NCBI RefSeq assembly: GCF_000686845.1
Contig: NZ_JMLS01000009.1
Coordinates: 1-64,000 of the forward strand
DNA length: 64,000 nt
Direction of reading: 5' to 3'
From: Paenibacillus sp. UNC451MF
Lineage (GTDB): Bacteria; Bacillota; Bacilli; Paenibacillales; NBRC-103111
Positions 54,469 to 63,218 of this stretch are shown here, in pieces. Position 1 is the stretch's first letter. Every line of letters starts with the position of its first letter. The notes beneath the pieces were generated by a model. The model saw nothing but the letters and a program-made list of their open reading frames with translations. It was not told the DNA's origin and did not search any database. Made by a program: the position numbers and the translations under genes.

Positions 54469-55167
54469 TCAACCATTGAATGTGTAGCCCACCCCCCATA
54501 CCGTTTTGATTAATTTATTTTTATTGCTGTCGTCCCCGATTTTTTTGCGAAGCGTACGAATGTGCACCATGACCGTATTATTGCCACTTTCGTAATAAGC
54601 CTCGCCCCACACATGCTGAAAAATGTGATCCGCACTAAATACTTTCTTAGGATGGCTAGCCAATAAATATAAAATATCAAACTCTTTGGGCGTTAATTCG
54701 ATGGGCTCACCATAAAGCACCACTTTCCGTTGATCGGGGTAAATGCTTAGACCGCCCGTTTCCAACACAGCTTCATTATCCACGGAGGGTCGATTCAGCT
54801 GCATATACCGGCGAAGCTGCGCATTCACTCGAGCAACCAGCTCCATCGGATTGAATGGCTTGATCATATAATCGTCAGCGCCCATCACAAGCCCTGTAAT
54901 CTTGTCCATATCAGAGGTTTTCGCACTTAAAAATATGATAGGCATATGGTATTGCTCACGAATTTGACGTGTAACCTCATAGCCGTCTAGCTTTGGCATC
55001 ATAATATCCAAAATAGCTAAATCGATCGGTTGGGATTGAATTACGCGAAGAGCCTCTTTCCCGTCCGGTACTTTAATAAGCTGGTACCCCTCTTTTTCCA
55101 AATGCAGCGCAATCAGATCCGCGATCTCGGCTTCATCATCCGCTATCAGAATGGTAATCCGTTTCAT
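54469..55167 (-). CDS. Orphan OmpR/VanR-type response regulator
   Basis: 232 residues. Receiver domain with LIADDEAEIADL, phospho-Asp near 53 in LAILDIMMPKLDG and Lys in DYMIKPFNP; winged-helix domain with ELTPKEFDILYLLASHP and TVMVHIRTLRKKIGDD...TVWGVGYTF. GGAG precedes the ATG by nine bases. No histidine kinase gene is adjacent. Near VanY/VanZ-like genes a VanR-like role in the envelope is tempting but unproven. Confidence 0.88.
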   Translation of the reverse strand: MKRITILIADDEAEIADLIALHLEKEGYQLIKVPDGKEALRVIQSQPIDLAILDIMMPKLDGYEVTRQIREQYHMPIIFLSAKTSDMDKITGLVMGADDYMIKPFNPMELVARVNAQLRRYMQLNRPSVDNEAVLETGGLSIYPDQRKVVLYGEPIELTPKEFDILYLLASHPKKVFSADHIFQHVWGEAYYESGNNTVMVHIRTLRKKIGDDSNKNKLIKTVWGVGYTFNG

Positions 55168-55235
55168 TCTTATCCGCTCCTGTTACGATATCTACCTGAC
55201 TACTGTATTGTTACCTATTCATAATGAAACCATCG

Positions 55236-56462
55236 TCATTTCCCAAGCAATAATTTGGCACGCTGCTTCCACAGCTCGACAAACGGTTCATCTACAGCCC
55301 ATTGTATCATGACAATGGATTCATCAGCATCCAGATTAACAGAAAGCAGCGGTGTAGGAATCAACTGACTCTTAAAAGGATAGACGACGATGTCCTTCTC
55401 GGATACGACACCGACCATCTCCCCGTTAGGCGAAGAAAAGGCATCGACTGCGTCCGGTTTTGTTCGTCTAATATCACTCCAGTTCGCGGATAGCTTATCA
55501 TAGGAAACGACCGATTCAGGCAGCTTCAGCGGAACTTCCCGCAGCTGGGCTACGGTTTGGCTTTGCCCAATCGCTCCAGTGTAAGAGGCTACCTGAGGAA
55601 CCCACTGTCCCTCTTTGCGCGTAATGGTCCAGCTTTCGCCGCGTTCATTCTGAAGATCCGACGATATCGATTGGCCATACAGCTTGCTCAACGAAACATG
55701 AGGTTCCTCTTCTGGTGCTAGTGCGGCTGGAAGCTTCGACTTCGTTAAATCCTCGACATCCTTAACCCATACATAGTCGAATGCCGCATCCTTGCTGTTA
55801 TCTTTTTGCTGTACCGTTTGAGCTACCGACAAGTACTGATTCCCCGCAAACACTAGCTTTTCCCTCAGCTTCACTTGCTTTACCGAGTTCACTTTTTCTT
55901 GAACCGGATTGATGTTTTTTTCCGTAGCGACAGAAACCGCAATCTTCTGATACGTCGCATCCACACTTTGTATATTTTGCGGAACAATTCTAATAAATTC
56001 TGTTTTATAAGGCATAAGGATCCCGTTGCCCTCAGCCACTTTACGAAGATCACCCTGTTCCTCCGCCAGCAGCACCGTCCGGTAAGTACTGGATTCCTGA
56101 TTACCCCCAACAGGAGAATGATCCTTTCTCAAACCGATCAGAACGGCAGAATGTACAGGATCGGCTTTGAGCGTCGTATTCAGCAATGGCAGCGAAGACT
56201 TGGGAGTCATCGATTCATTCGAGGAAACGTCGGCAGCAAGCTCCGCAAGCGGGCTACTATGCCAATCCAAGGACAGGAGTAGAGCGACAGCAATCAGAGC
56301 GGCGCTAAAGCCAGAGCACCAAGGTATCCACTGCTTCTTTTTTCTGCCGACTTGTTCCTCTATGCGCTCTCCAATGCGTTTCTTTAACGCATCTGAAAAT
56401 CCGTTCCGGATCAGAGGTCCATCAGCCATCCCTTGTTTCAACTCGTCGTCAATCGGCTCCAT
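55236..56462 (-). CDS. Putative anti-sigma factor, membrane-anchored
   Basis: 408 residues from the ATG at 56462, which overlaps the end of the sigma factor gene by 14 bp. A cytoplasmic N-terminal part of about 45 residues (DELKQGMADGPLIRNGFS) lacks a zinc-binding H-C-C motif. One membrane span (WCSGFSAALIAVALLLSL, about 47-64) is followed by about 340 extracytoplasmic residues of no recognised family. Translational coupling to the sigma gene and the topology suggest a signal-sensing anti-sigma factor. Confidence 0.65.
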   Translation of the reverse strand: MEPIDDELKQGMADGPLIRNGFSDALKKRIGERIEEQVGRKKKQWIPWCSGFSAALIAVALLLSLDWHSSPLAELAADVSSNESMTPKSSLPLLNTTLKADPVHSAVLIGLRKDHSPVGGNQESSTYRTVLLAEEQGDLRKVAEGNGILMPYKTEFIRIVPQNIQSVDATYQKIAVSVATEKNINPVQEKVNSVKQVKLREKLVFAGNQYLSVAQTVQQKDNSKDAAFDYVWVKDVEDLTKSKLPAALAPEEEPHVSLSKLYGQSISSDLQNERGESWTITRKEGQWVPQVASYTGAIGQSQTVAQLREVPLKLPESVVSYDKLSANWSDIRRTKPDAVDAFSSPNGEMVGVVSEKDIVVYPFKSQLIPTPLLSVNLDADESIVMIQWAVDEPFVELWKQRAKLLLGK

Positions 56463-57009
56463 TGCTTTGATTCTCCTTTTGTTTGACCATTTTTTTACGG
56501 GCGTGGAACAATCGCGATTTGACCGTACCCTCGGTAACATTCAATATTTGTGCAATCTCCTTCATGGAAAGCTGATAATGCGCATACAGCAGAAGTACCT
56601 CACGATACTTGTTAGGCAGCTTCAGCACCATCTTCCACACATCATTGACCGCCATTTGCTCGATGACCGTTTGTTCGGTCGCCTCTTGCGTGCTTGAAGG
56701 AGTTATGTAATCCATCAGGGTCACCTTTCGATAAAAGGCCGATCTTCGATAATCCACCGTCATATTGCGGGTTATGGTCAAAATCCATGTTTTCACAGAG
56801 GATTCCTGACGAAATGTATATAAATTACGGTACACCCTAATAAATACTTCTTGAGTGATATCGTCGGCTTGATCCCACTTGCGCGTCATACTAAAAGCAT
56901 AATTCCAAACATCCTTGCCATAAGCGACCATCAGCTCTTCCAAGATCGCTTTTTTATCGGTGCTTGCAGACAAATATCTCAAATATTCTAAATTCGCTTC
57001 TGATTCCAA
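56449..57009 (-). CDS. ECF-type RNA polymerase sigma factor
   Basis: 186 residues from a TTG at 57009, eight bases after GAGG; the upstream GTG lies in the site. Region 2 (YAFSMTRKWDQADDITQEVFIRVYRNLYTF, in parts; WILTITRNMTVDYRR) and region 4 (LPNKYREVLLLYAHYQLSMKEIA, in parts; GTVKSRLFHARKKM) are complete. It probably responds to envelope stress via the overlapping membrane protein gene. An ECF-style promoter lies about 125 bp upstream. Confidence 0.9.
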   Translation of the reverse strand: MESEANLEYLRYLSASTDKKAILEELMVAYGKDVWNYAFSMTRKWDQADDITQEVFIRVYRNLYTFRQESSVKTWILTITRNMTVDYRRSAFYRKVTLMDYITPSSTQEATEQTVIEQMAVNDVWKMVLKLPNKYREVLLLYAHYQLSMKEIAQILNVTEGTVKSRLFHARKKMVKQKENQSNGAD

Positions 57010-57133
57010 TACTGCCACCTCAATTATGGACGAGCTACCCTATAGATAGGTTCAATCCTTCTCTATGCTCTAATTCGACTCGTCATGTACTCAGCCTACT
57101 GCGCCTCTTGTTTCTAATTATAGGCAGTATGTA

Positions 57134-57163
57134 TTAGACGAAGGAATGGCACGAAAGGTTTAC
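57134..57163 (-). promoter_or_regulatory. ECF-type promoter of the sigma gene
   Basis: On the minus strand GTAAACC, 16 bases, then CGTCTAA. This matches the AAAC / CGTC pattern of Bacillus ECF promoters and predicts autoregulation. Confidence 0.55.
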
Positions 57164-57234
57164 TTTTTCCTCAATAATAGTTCGAATGAATCAAAGATTT
57201 TCGCTATGGGTGAGAGCTTCTTCAAAGAGATCAG

Positions 57235-57264
57235 AAAAATGGCCCTGCTATCGGGAGCAGGACC
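57235..57264 (-). terminator. Terminator of the sugar-acid operon
   Basis: On the minus strand GGTCCTGCT pairs with AGCAGGGCC (one G-T) around 6 bases, then ATTTTT. Confidence 0.8.
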
Positions 57265-57294
57265 TTTAGATGAAAAATAATATATATGGCTTGG

Positions 57295-58299
57295 CTATAA
57301 GCTTAAGCTTTTTTCTTGGAGGAGCACCTTATTCTTAATATTTCGGTTAAAGAAATAATCAGGGTAGAAGCCGGAGAGAACATCTACAATGTTCTGTGCA
57401 ACCTTTCCTTTTAATTCTTGCTCGGATTCTTCCGAGTACCAAGCCACATGCGGATTAAGGATGACCTGCTCCATGTCCAAAAGTGGATTATCAGAATGAA
57501 CAGGTTCATTCTCTAGCACATCCAGCGCGGCACCTGCGATTTGTGAAGTACGAAGCGCTTCGATCAGTGCCGACTCATCAATCAAAGGACCTCTGGATGT
57601 ATTGATGACAACGGCTTCAGGCTTCATCTGATTAAACTGTTTGCTTCCAAGCAAGCCTTGAGTATCTTTGGTTAACGGGGCATGGATGGAAATAAAATCA
57701 GCTGTGCAGCATAAAGTGTCCAAATCTACAAGCTCGACTTGAAGCTTGGATGCGAACTCTTGGCTCAAGAATGGGTCGTATGCTATTACTTCAAACCCGA
57801 ACGCTTTGGCTTTCAAGCTGAGATTTTGGGGGATTTTACCGAATCCGACCAAGCCCAATACTTTTCCTCTTAAACGATAGATCGGGATCGCCTTTTTATA
57901 ATCCCATGCTTGGTTCTTCACATAACGATCCAACAAAGCTACTTTACGGGCAGCGGCTAATAATAATGCCATTGCATGATCCGCCACTTCATCCAAGCAG
58001 TAATCGGTACAATTGGCAACTATGATACCTTTGCGTGAAGCCGCTTCCACGTCAATCGTATTGACTCCAACACCATAGCGGGAAATGATTTTGCAATTGT
58101 TGAGTTGCTCGATAACACGTTCTGTAATAGGCGCATATTGATTCAATATACCGTCGGCGTCCTGTGCCGCTTCTATAACCTCTTGTTCGGTCTTGCATTG
58201 CGCTGTAATAAATTCAACATCAAGCTGACTCAGCACATCCCGCTCAATTTGCAGACTGTTGTATTCGTAATCTGTAATAACCACTTTGAATTTGGCCAT
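57295..58299 (-). CDS. D-2-hydroxyacid dehydrogenase, CtBP-like subgroup
   Basis: 334 residues. NAD-binding motif GLVGFGKIPQNL, catalytic Arg in INTSRGPLIDES, Glu in DVLENEP and His in NPHVAWYSEES, the last being typical of C-terminal-binding-protein-like members. The enzyme reduces or oxidises a 2-hydroxy/2-keto acid with NAD(H). Third gene in an operon with a sugar-acid type MFS permease and a zinc alcohol dehydrogenase, so it probably acts on a sugar acid or its keto product. AGAGGTGG precedes the ATG. Confidence 0.87.
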   Translation of the reverse strand: MAKFKVVITDYEYNSLQIERDVLSQLDVEFITAQCKTEQEVIEAAQDADGILNQYAPITERVIEQLNNCKIISRYGVGVNTIDVEAASRKGIIVANCTDYCLDEVADHAMALLLAAARKVALLDRYVKNQAWDYKKAIPIYRLRGKVLGLVGFGKIPQNLSLKAKAFGFEVIAYDPFLSQEFASKLQVELVDLDTLCCTADFISIHAPLTKDTQGLLGSKQFNQMKPEAVVINTSRGPLIDESALIEALRTSQIAGAALDVLENEPVHSDNPLLDMEQVILNPHVAWYSEESEQELKGKVAQNIVDVLSGFYPDYFFNRNIKNKVLLQEKSLSL

Positions 58300-58325
58300 T
58301 TGTATCCACCTCTATCTGCATAAAG

Positions 58326-59594
58326 CTATTTACTGTTTATCGCTGAAGGCTTGTTTTTTTCTCCGATAGGCTTTACAAAAAATGCAACACAAAGAGCGCC
58401 GATCACCGCTATTCCCCCGGCCAGCAGGAAAGCGCTCGTAAATTTGCCTGTCGATTGAACTATGAATCCGGTAACCGTTGGCCCGATAATACCTGAAATG
58501 TTAGCCAAAAAATGCATGAAACCGCCTACACCGCCGACACGCTCTTTTTCCACCGTATCCTGAATGATCGACCAATAGGTAATTGCAGTAAGATACAGGA
58601 AGAATACCGCCAATGCCATCAAAGTTACGGCTCCTGTCGTAGTAGTGACAAGACCGGCAAAACCGATACTAACTGCAGATCCTAGCAAGCATGTTACCAA
58701 AACAACTTTACGGGAGAACAACGCATTGCCCGTCTTCTTGTAAATGTAGTCGATAATAAAACCACCCATAGTAAAGCCGATAAAGCCTACTGTCCAAGGA
58801 ATCATGGTGGCAAAGCTCATTTCTTTAACATTCAAATGCCTTGCATCAGTCAAAAAGCTTGGGAACCAGGTCAAAAAGAAAAACAATATATAGTTGTATG
58901 CGAAAAAGGCAACAGCCGTAAATAATACCGTAGGTTGTTTCAAATAGAAGGTCAATGGAGTTTTACCTGACTTACCAACTGGTGCGTTGACTTGAATCAC
59001 ATCATCATCCTGCTCATCGACTTCCTGCCCACTTGGAAGCTCCTTGATAAATTTCATCCAAATCACAGTCCAGATCAGACCAATAATGGCGATAACAACG
59101 AATGAAACTTTCCATCCCCAGTTTATAGCAACCATCCCAACGACGGGCCCAGAGAGAGCACCGCCAAGCGAGGTACCTGCCATGGCGATAGCCAAAGCTC
59201 TTGCACGGGATTTCTTAGGGAACCAGTTGTTGACCATTTTGCTTTGGGATGCGGACAGCGGCCCTTCCCCCATACCGAACAAAACGCGTGCAATAAACAA
59301 TGAGATAAAATTGAAGGTCAGTGCCGTCACACCCGCAAAAATGGACCAAAAGGTCATCGAAGCGGATAGAACCTTTTTGGCTCCGAAGTAATCGGAGGCA
59401 AAGCCCCCGATGAAGTTAAATATCGCATACCCAATGAAAAAGCTGCTGAAAATCATCCCCATATGAGCTGCATCCAGCTGAAGATCCTTCTGAATGAACG
59501 GTGCAGCAATAGATAGTGCTGAGCGGTCCATGTAGTTGATAACTCCCGCAATAAACAACATGACTAAGACAAAGCCACGCCCTTTAGATAGCAT
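58326..59594 (-). CDS. MFS anion:cation symporter (GudP/ExuT-like, ACS family)
   Basis: 422 residues with twelve spans. ACS hallmarks: VINYMDRSALSIAAPFIQKDL (in parts), GGFASDYFGAKKVLS, RVLFGMGEGPLSASQSKMVNNWFP (in parts) and RARALAIAMAGTSLGGAL. These import hexuronates, hexarates or galactonate with protons. Operon context with two dehydrogenases and a GntR regulator fits a sugar acid; the position near pectin genes makes a uronate or aldonate attractive. AAGGAGG precedes the ATG. Confidence 0.88.
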   Translation of the reverse strand: MLSKGRGFVLVMLFIAGVINYMDRSALSIAAPFIQKDLQLDAAHMGMIFSSFFIGYAIFNFIGGFASDYFGAKKVLSASMTFWSIFAGVTALTFNFISLFIARVLFGMGEGPLSASQSKMVNNWFPKKSRARALAIAMAGTSLGGALSGPVVGMVAINWGWKVSFVVIAIIGLIWTVIWMKFIKELPSGQEVDEQDDDVIQVNAPVGKSGKTPLTFYLKQPTVLFTAVAFFAYNYILFFFLTWFPSFLTDARHLNVKEMSFATMIPWTVGFIGFTMGGFIIDYIYKKTGNALFSRKVVLVTCLLGSAVSIGFAGLVTTTTGAVTLMALAVFFLYLTAITYWSIIQDTVEKERVGGVGGFMHFLANISGIIGPTVTGFIVQSTGKFTSAFLLAGGIAVIGALCVAFFVKPIGEKNKPSAINSK

Positions 59595-59635
59595 CGTTGT
59601 AGTCCTCCTTAATCTGTCTTATGTTTACCAAGTTG

Positions 59636-60649
59636 TTACAAAGTTACAACGGCTTTGATGATATTGGACTCTGGCTTTAGGAACGATTCAAATTCATCGA
59701 TCATCTGATCAAAAGTCGTTCTTGCCGAAATAAAGGAATCCGTATCAACGACTCCTTGTTTAATCGCGTTCATCACATGCTCGAAATCTTCCTTGGTTGC
59801 ATTGCGGCTGGATAAAAGCGTCATCTCCCGTTTGTGGAAATCCGGGTCGAAGAAGGTAATATCACCTTGAACCAATCCTACATACACCAATCTGCCGCCG
59901 TGAGCTACGAACTTGAAAGCATTCATCATGGACCCTGCGTTGCCTGTTGCATCGAACACTACTGTAGGGAAGGCTCCCTCGGTAATCGCTTTAATCTGGT
60001 CCACAGCATCCTCCGATGCTTTGACCGTATAATCCGCATCCGCCCATTTGGAGCAGAACGCCAACCGTCCTTCGTTCATGTCCAAGGCGATTATTTTGGC
60101 TCCAGCTTGTTTCGCAAATTTCATGACACCCAAGCCGATAGGTCCTGCGCCGATCACAAGTGCATATTCTCTAGGCTGAATCGCTGCGCGTCTAACGGCA
60201 TGTGCACCAATACTGAGGCACTCGACGGTCGCCGCCTGATCCAGTGTAATATCGTTTGTTTGTATCAAATGTGTTGTTGGGATTGAAACATACTCCTGCA
60301 TCCCGCCATCCGTATGAACTCCAAGCACTTGCACCTGCTCGCAGCAATTCGGTTTGCTGCTTCGGCATGCAATACAATGCCCGCATTCCAGATAAGGCAG
60401 AATGGTCACTCGATCTCCCGGCTGCAAATCGCTCGTTGGGCTATGGCTTTCTACAATTTCTCCTGCTAGCTCATGACCAAGAACTCTGGGATATGAAAAA
60501 AACGGCTGGCGCCCACGGTAAGCATGAAGATCGGTGCCGCAGATCCCTACTCGGCGAATCCGAACTAGGGCTTCACCTGGTCTTACGGTTGGCATCGGCA
60601 CTTCCGTCATTGTAAATTGATTCGGTTGCTCACAAACAATACATTTCAT
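59636..60649 (-). CDS. Zinc-dependent alcohol/polyol dehydrogenase (MDR family)
   Basis: 337 residues from the ATG at 60649, eight bases after AAGGAG. Catalytic zinc ligands in RVGICGTDLHAYRG and LGHELAGEIVE, structural zinc Cys cluster in ECGHCIACRSSKPNCC, and NAD motif VIGAGPIGLGVMKF. The family includes sorbitol, threonine and L-galactonate/L-gulonate dehydrogenases such as YjmD/LgoD. First gene of the operon. It is transcribed from a promoter followed by a perfect GntR-type palindrome. Confidence 0.88.
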   Translation of the reverse strand: MKCIVCEQPNQFTMTEVPMPTVRPGEALVRIRRVGICGTDLHAYRGRQPFFSYPRVLGHELAGEIVESHSPTSDLQPGDRVTILPYLECGHCIACRSSKPNCCEQVQVLGVHTDGGMQEYVSIPTTHLIQTNDITLDQAATVECLSIGAHAVRRAAIQPREYALVIGAGPIGLGVMKFAKQAGAKIIALDMNEGRLAFCSKWADADYTVKASEDAVDQIKAITEGAFPTVVFDATGNAGSMMNAFKFVAHGGRLVYVGLVQGDITFFDPDFHKREMTLLSSRNATKEDFEHVMNAIKQGVVDTDSFISARTTFDQMIDEFESFLKPESNIIKAVVTL

Positions 60650-60720
60650 CGTAAAATCTCCTTTTTCTGAACTAAAATCGGCAGCATTGCAGCTGTATTT
60701 TGGTTTTTCTGACATATCAC

Positions 60721-60736
60721 ATGTAACATGTTACAT
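60721..60736. promoter_or_regulatory. GntR/FadR-type operator
   Basis: ATGTAACATGTTACAT is a perfect 16-bp palindrome. It lies in the spacer between the divergent dehydrogenase operon and GntR gene, just beyond the leftward -10, a repressing position. Confidence 0.7.
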
Positions 60737-60749
60737 ATTACGTTTAATA

Positions 60750-60778
60750 AAGATACCCTATGAAAGCCTTTTCGTCAA
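60750..60778 (-). promoter_or_regulatory. Promoter of the sugar-acid operon
   Basis: On the minus strand TTGACG, a 17-bp spacer, TATCTT; the GntR operator follows within 14 bp. Confidence 0.6.
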
Positions 60779-60809
60779 CACCCTTTTTTTGCTTTTTGTA
60801 TCTAGAGGT

Positions 60810-60839
60810 TTGACCTGATTTGCAAAAATCAATTATAAT
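60810..60839 (+). promoter_or_regulatory. Promoter of the GntR-family gene
   Basis: TTGACC, an 18-bp spacer, TATAAT, about 50 bp before the TTG start. Confidence 0.6.
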
Positions 60840-60887
60840 CCAATTAACAAGAATTAACGGGTGTAACGCGGAAAGAAGGTATTAGCC

Positions 60888-61568
60888 TTGAGTAATACAG
60901 TTGTTGAAACTTCCCTATTGGCAACACAAGTGTACAAAGCATTAAGACAAAATATTATGGGCGGTAAATATGCTCCGGGCGATAAGCTAGATATTCATAA
61001 ACTTGCCTCCGAATTCGGTGTCAGTCGTTCTCCGGTCAAGGATGCGTTCAATCAGTTGGTCCACGACGGATTAATCGAAGTTTTACCGCGTAAAGGCACT
61101 TATGTAACCCAATCAAACCCTAAGGATTTTGTAGATATTCTTGATGCTCGTCTGATGATTGAAACCTGGGCCATTACTCAAGTCATCAACAGCATATCCG
61201 AATCGCATATAGCTGATCTGCTGCAAATCACCTCTGAAATGGACGGACTGGTTAACAATCAAGAGACCGACCCTTTTCCCTTTGAGCTTTACAGCAAGCT
61301 GGATAAACGATTTCATCAAACGATCGTAGAATGGACCGGCAATCAAAAAGTTTTAGCCATTTACGTTTCATTGAATGCTCACGCAACATTGGCGCGAGTC
61401 GTCTATTCCACCTCATTTGAAAGCACGAAGAAGCGTCATAGCGATCATAATCTACTTTGTGATGCCCTGGAAAAACGCGACTTGCCCACATTCACAGGCG
61501 TATTGCAATCCCATATTGAAAGTATGAAGATGGAAGCTCTCTCCCGCTGGAATCAGCTGGACGGTTAG
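60888..61568 (+). CDS. GntR-family regulator, FadR subfamily (FCD domain)
   Basis: 226 residues from a TTG eight bases after GAAGG. Winged HTH in residues 10-75 (YKALRQNIMGGKYAPGDKL; LASEFGVSRSPVKDAFNQL; GLIEVLPRKGTYVTQ) and a C-terminal helical FCD domain with metal-ligand type residues (DILDARLMIETWAI; LDKRFHQTIVEWTGN; HNLLCDALEKRDLP). FCD regulators bind small carboxylic acids. It should repress the divergent sugar-acid operon through the ATGTAACATGTTACAT palindrome. Confidence 0.9.
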   Translation: MSNTVVETSLLATQVYKALRQNIMGGKYAPGDKLDIHKLASEFGVSRSPVKDAFNQLVHDGLIEVLPRKGTYVTQSNPKDFVDILDARLMIETWAITQVINSISESHIADLLQITSEMDGLVNNQETDPFPFELYSKLDKRFHQTIVEWTGNQKVLAIYVSLNAHATLARVVYSTSFESTKKRHSDHNLLCDALEKRDLPTFTGVLQSHIESMKMEALSRWNQLDG

Positions 61569-61604
61569 GTTTTTACAGTCAGAAATGCTTAGAACCTGAC
61601 GAAA

Positions 61605-61646
61605 GAAAAACGGCTTATCCGCAATGTGCGAATAAAGCCGTTTTTT
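61605..61646. terminator. Bidirectional terminator between GntR and sulfatase genes
   Basis: AAAACGGCTTAT faces ATAAAGCCGTTTT with an inner CGCA/TGCG stem, flanked by A and T runs. Confidence 0.85.
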
Positions 61647-61700
61647 CCGTTGAGGAATGCTGCTGCGTTGTCGTTAATACTATGGATTCCTTTTCGATCT

Positions 61701-63035
61701 TTAATAGGGCAGCGGTAATTCGAGGGAATCTCCTGCCTCCATCTGCCATAGAAGCAGCTCTTGATACAGATCCTTTATGTGCTCCATATTGCCCGGAATT
61801 CCTGATACGTCCTCCAATTCCCATGGATCCAGCTTCAGATCGAAGAGCTGTATTCTGACCTTCGTCGTGTCCTCAGGAGAAACATAGTAGATCAGCTTCC
61901 AACGTTCATTCTTCACCATACGCTGCAGGTTCTTATATGCCGAACATACGGTTTTCCGGATTACGGATGAGCTGTTATCCTCTTGGAAATAAGGCAGCAA
62001 AGACAAGCCTTCCACACCTTCAGGGACAGTCGCTCCGGTTAAATCGCACAGCGTACGGAAAAGATCCAACTGATTATTCAGGCCCAAGACCGTTTTACCG
62101 TGAGGAACCCCTGGACCTCTAAAGATTAGCGGGACCCGGATGCTGTGATCATACATATTTTGCTTGCCCATCAGACCGTGCTGGCCAACGGCAAGACCAT
62201 GATCGGCGGTATACACAATGATCGTATCCTCAGATAAGCCGCGTTCCTCCAGCTTCTGCATCACTTTACCTATTCCGTCGTCCATATGACTAATCATGGC
62301 ATAATAATCGGCTATATGTCGTTGGATAGCCTCCGGGGTTCGCGGCCAAGCCTCCAGCTGCTCATCACGAATGGACATTTCCCCGTTATCAAACGGGTGT
62401 TCCGGAAGCACATTCGGAGGCAAAGGCATGTCTTCATCGCGATAGCGGGCTCGGAACTCTTCAGGCGCAGTCCTGGGATCATGGGGCGCGGTGTAAGCCA
62501 GATACAGCGCAAACGGCTTCCCGCTATCGTACTCCTCCAGGAAGCGGACCGCCGCATCCGTGAAAATATCCGTAGAATGCTCCTGTAACGCATACCTCGA
62601 ATCATTCGAATAGGTTCCCGTCGGATCGAACTCATGAAGCGGCACTTCATAGTGGCTGTTCATTCCCCCGAAAAAGATACGGTTTCCCTCGGCAAAGCAG
62701 CGGTTAAACGCCTCAGTACCATTATGCCATTTGCCGATGCCATATGTACTGTAACCAGCTTGACGCATTGCCTCAGGCCATAGAACAAAGCTTGGATCAA
62801 GCTTGTTATCCTTAACGCAGCGAAATACACTTGCTCCTGTCAAAATGCAAGACCTGGACGGCATGCATACCGCCGCGCTCATCCCTCCCATAATATGCGT
62901 CTGCTCAAAACGCGTACCTTCGGATGCTAAGGCATCCAAATTCGGTGTGTTTACGGTCTTATCTCCAGCGCAGTTAAGCGCACTGTAACGGTGATCATCC
63001 GAGATAATGAATACTACATTAGACTGCTTCGACAT
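61701..63035 (-). CDS. Cys-type sulfatase (alkaline phosphatase superfamily, S1)
   Basis: 444 residues. The N-terminal metal site VVFIISDDHRY and the activation motif AVCMPSRSCILTG with C-x-P-S-R near residue 57 mark a formylglycine-dependent sulfatase. Further motifs: YGIGKWHNG, LYLAYTAPHDPR, IVYTADHGLAVGQHGLMGK and NMYDHSIRVPLIFRGPG. There is no signal peptide, so it acts in the cytoplasm and needs a formylglycine-generating enzyme encoded elsewhere. It could release sulfate from an imported sulfated sugar. GGGAGG precedes the ATG. Divergent from an AraC regulator. Confidence 0.88.
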   Translation of the reverse strand: MSKQSNVVFIISDDHRYSALNCAGDKTVNTPNLDALASEGTRFEQTHIMGGMSAAVCMPSRSCILTGASVFRCVKDNKLDPSFVLWPEAMRQAGYSTYGIGKWHNGTEAFNRCFAEGNRIFFGGMNSHYEVPLHEFDPTGTYSNDSRYALQEHSTDIFTDAAVRFLEEYDSGKPFALYLAYTAPHDPRTAPEEFRARYRDEDMPLPPNVLPEHPFDNGEMSIRDEQLEAWPRTPEAIQRHIADYYAMISHMDDGIGKVMQKLEERGLSEDTIIVYTADHGLAVGQHGLMGKQNMYDHSIRVPLIFRGPGVPHGKTVLGLNNQLDLFRTLCDLTGATVPEGVEGLSLLPYFQEDNSSSVIRKTVCSAYKNLQRMVKNERWKLIYYVSPEDTTKVRIQLFDLKLDPWELEDVSGIPGNMEHIKDLYQELLLWQMEAGDSLELPLPY

Positions 63036-63218
63036 CGTATTCCTCCCTATGCATTTGCTTCTTTAAGAGTACAAAACCTGCCGCTTTTGTCCCATGTCAT
63101 AATGGAAGAAACACATGTCAAAAAAGCCTACCTTTTTTATTCGACTTTCCTGCGCATTGACAGCAGAAATCGGCGGACTTATTATGGTTTTATTAAATGA
63201 ACAACGGGAGAATAACAT

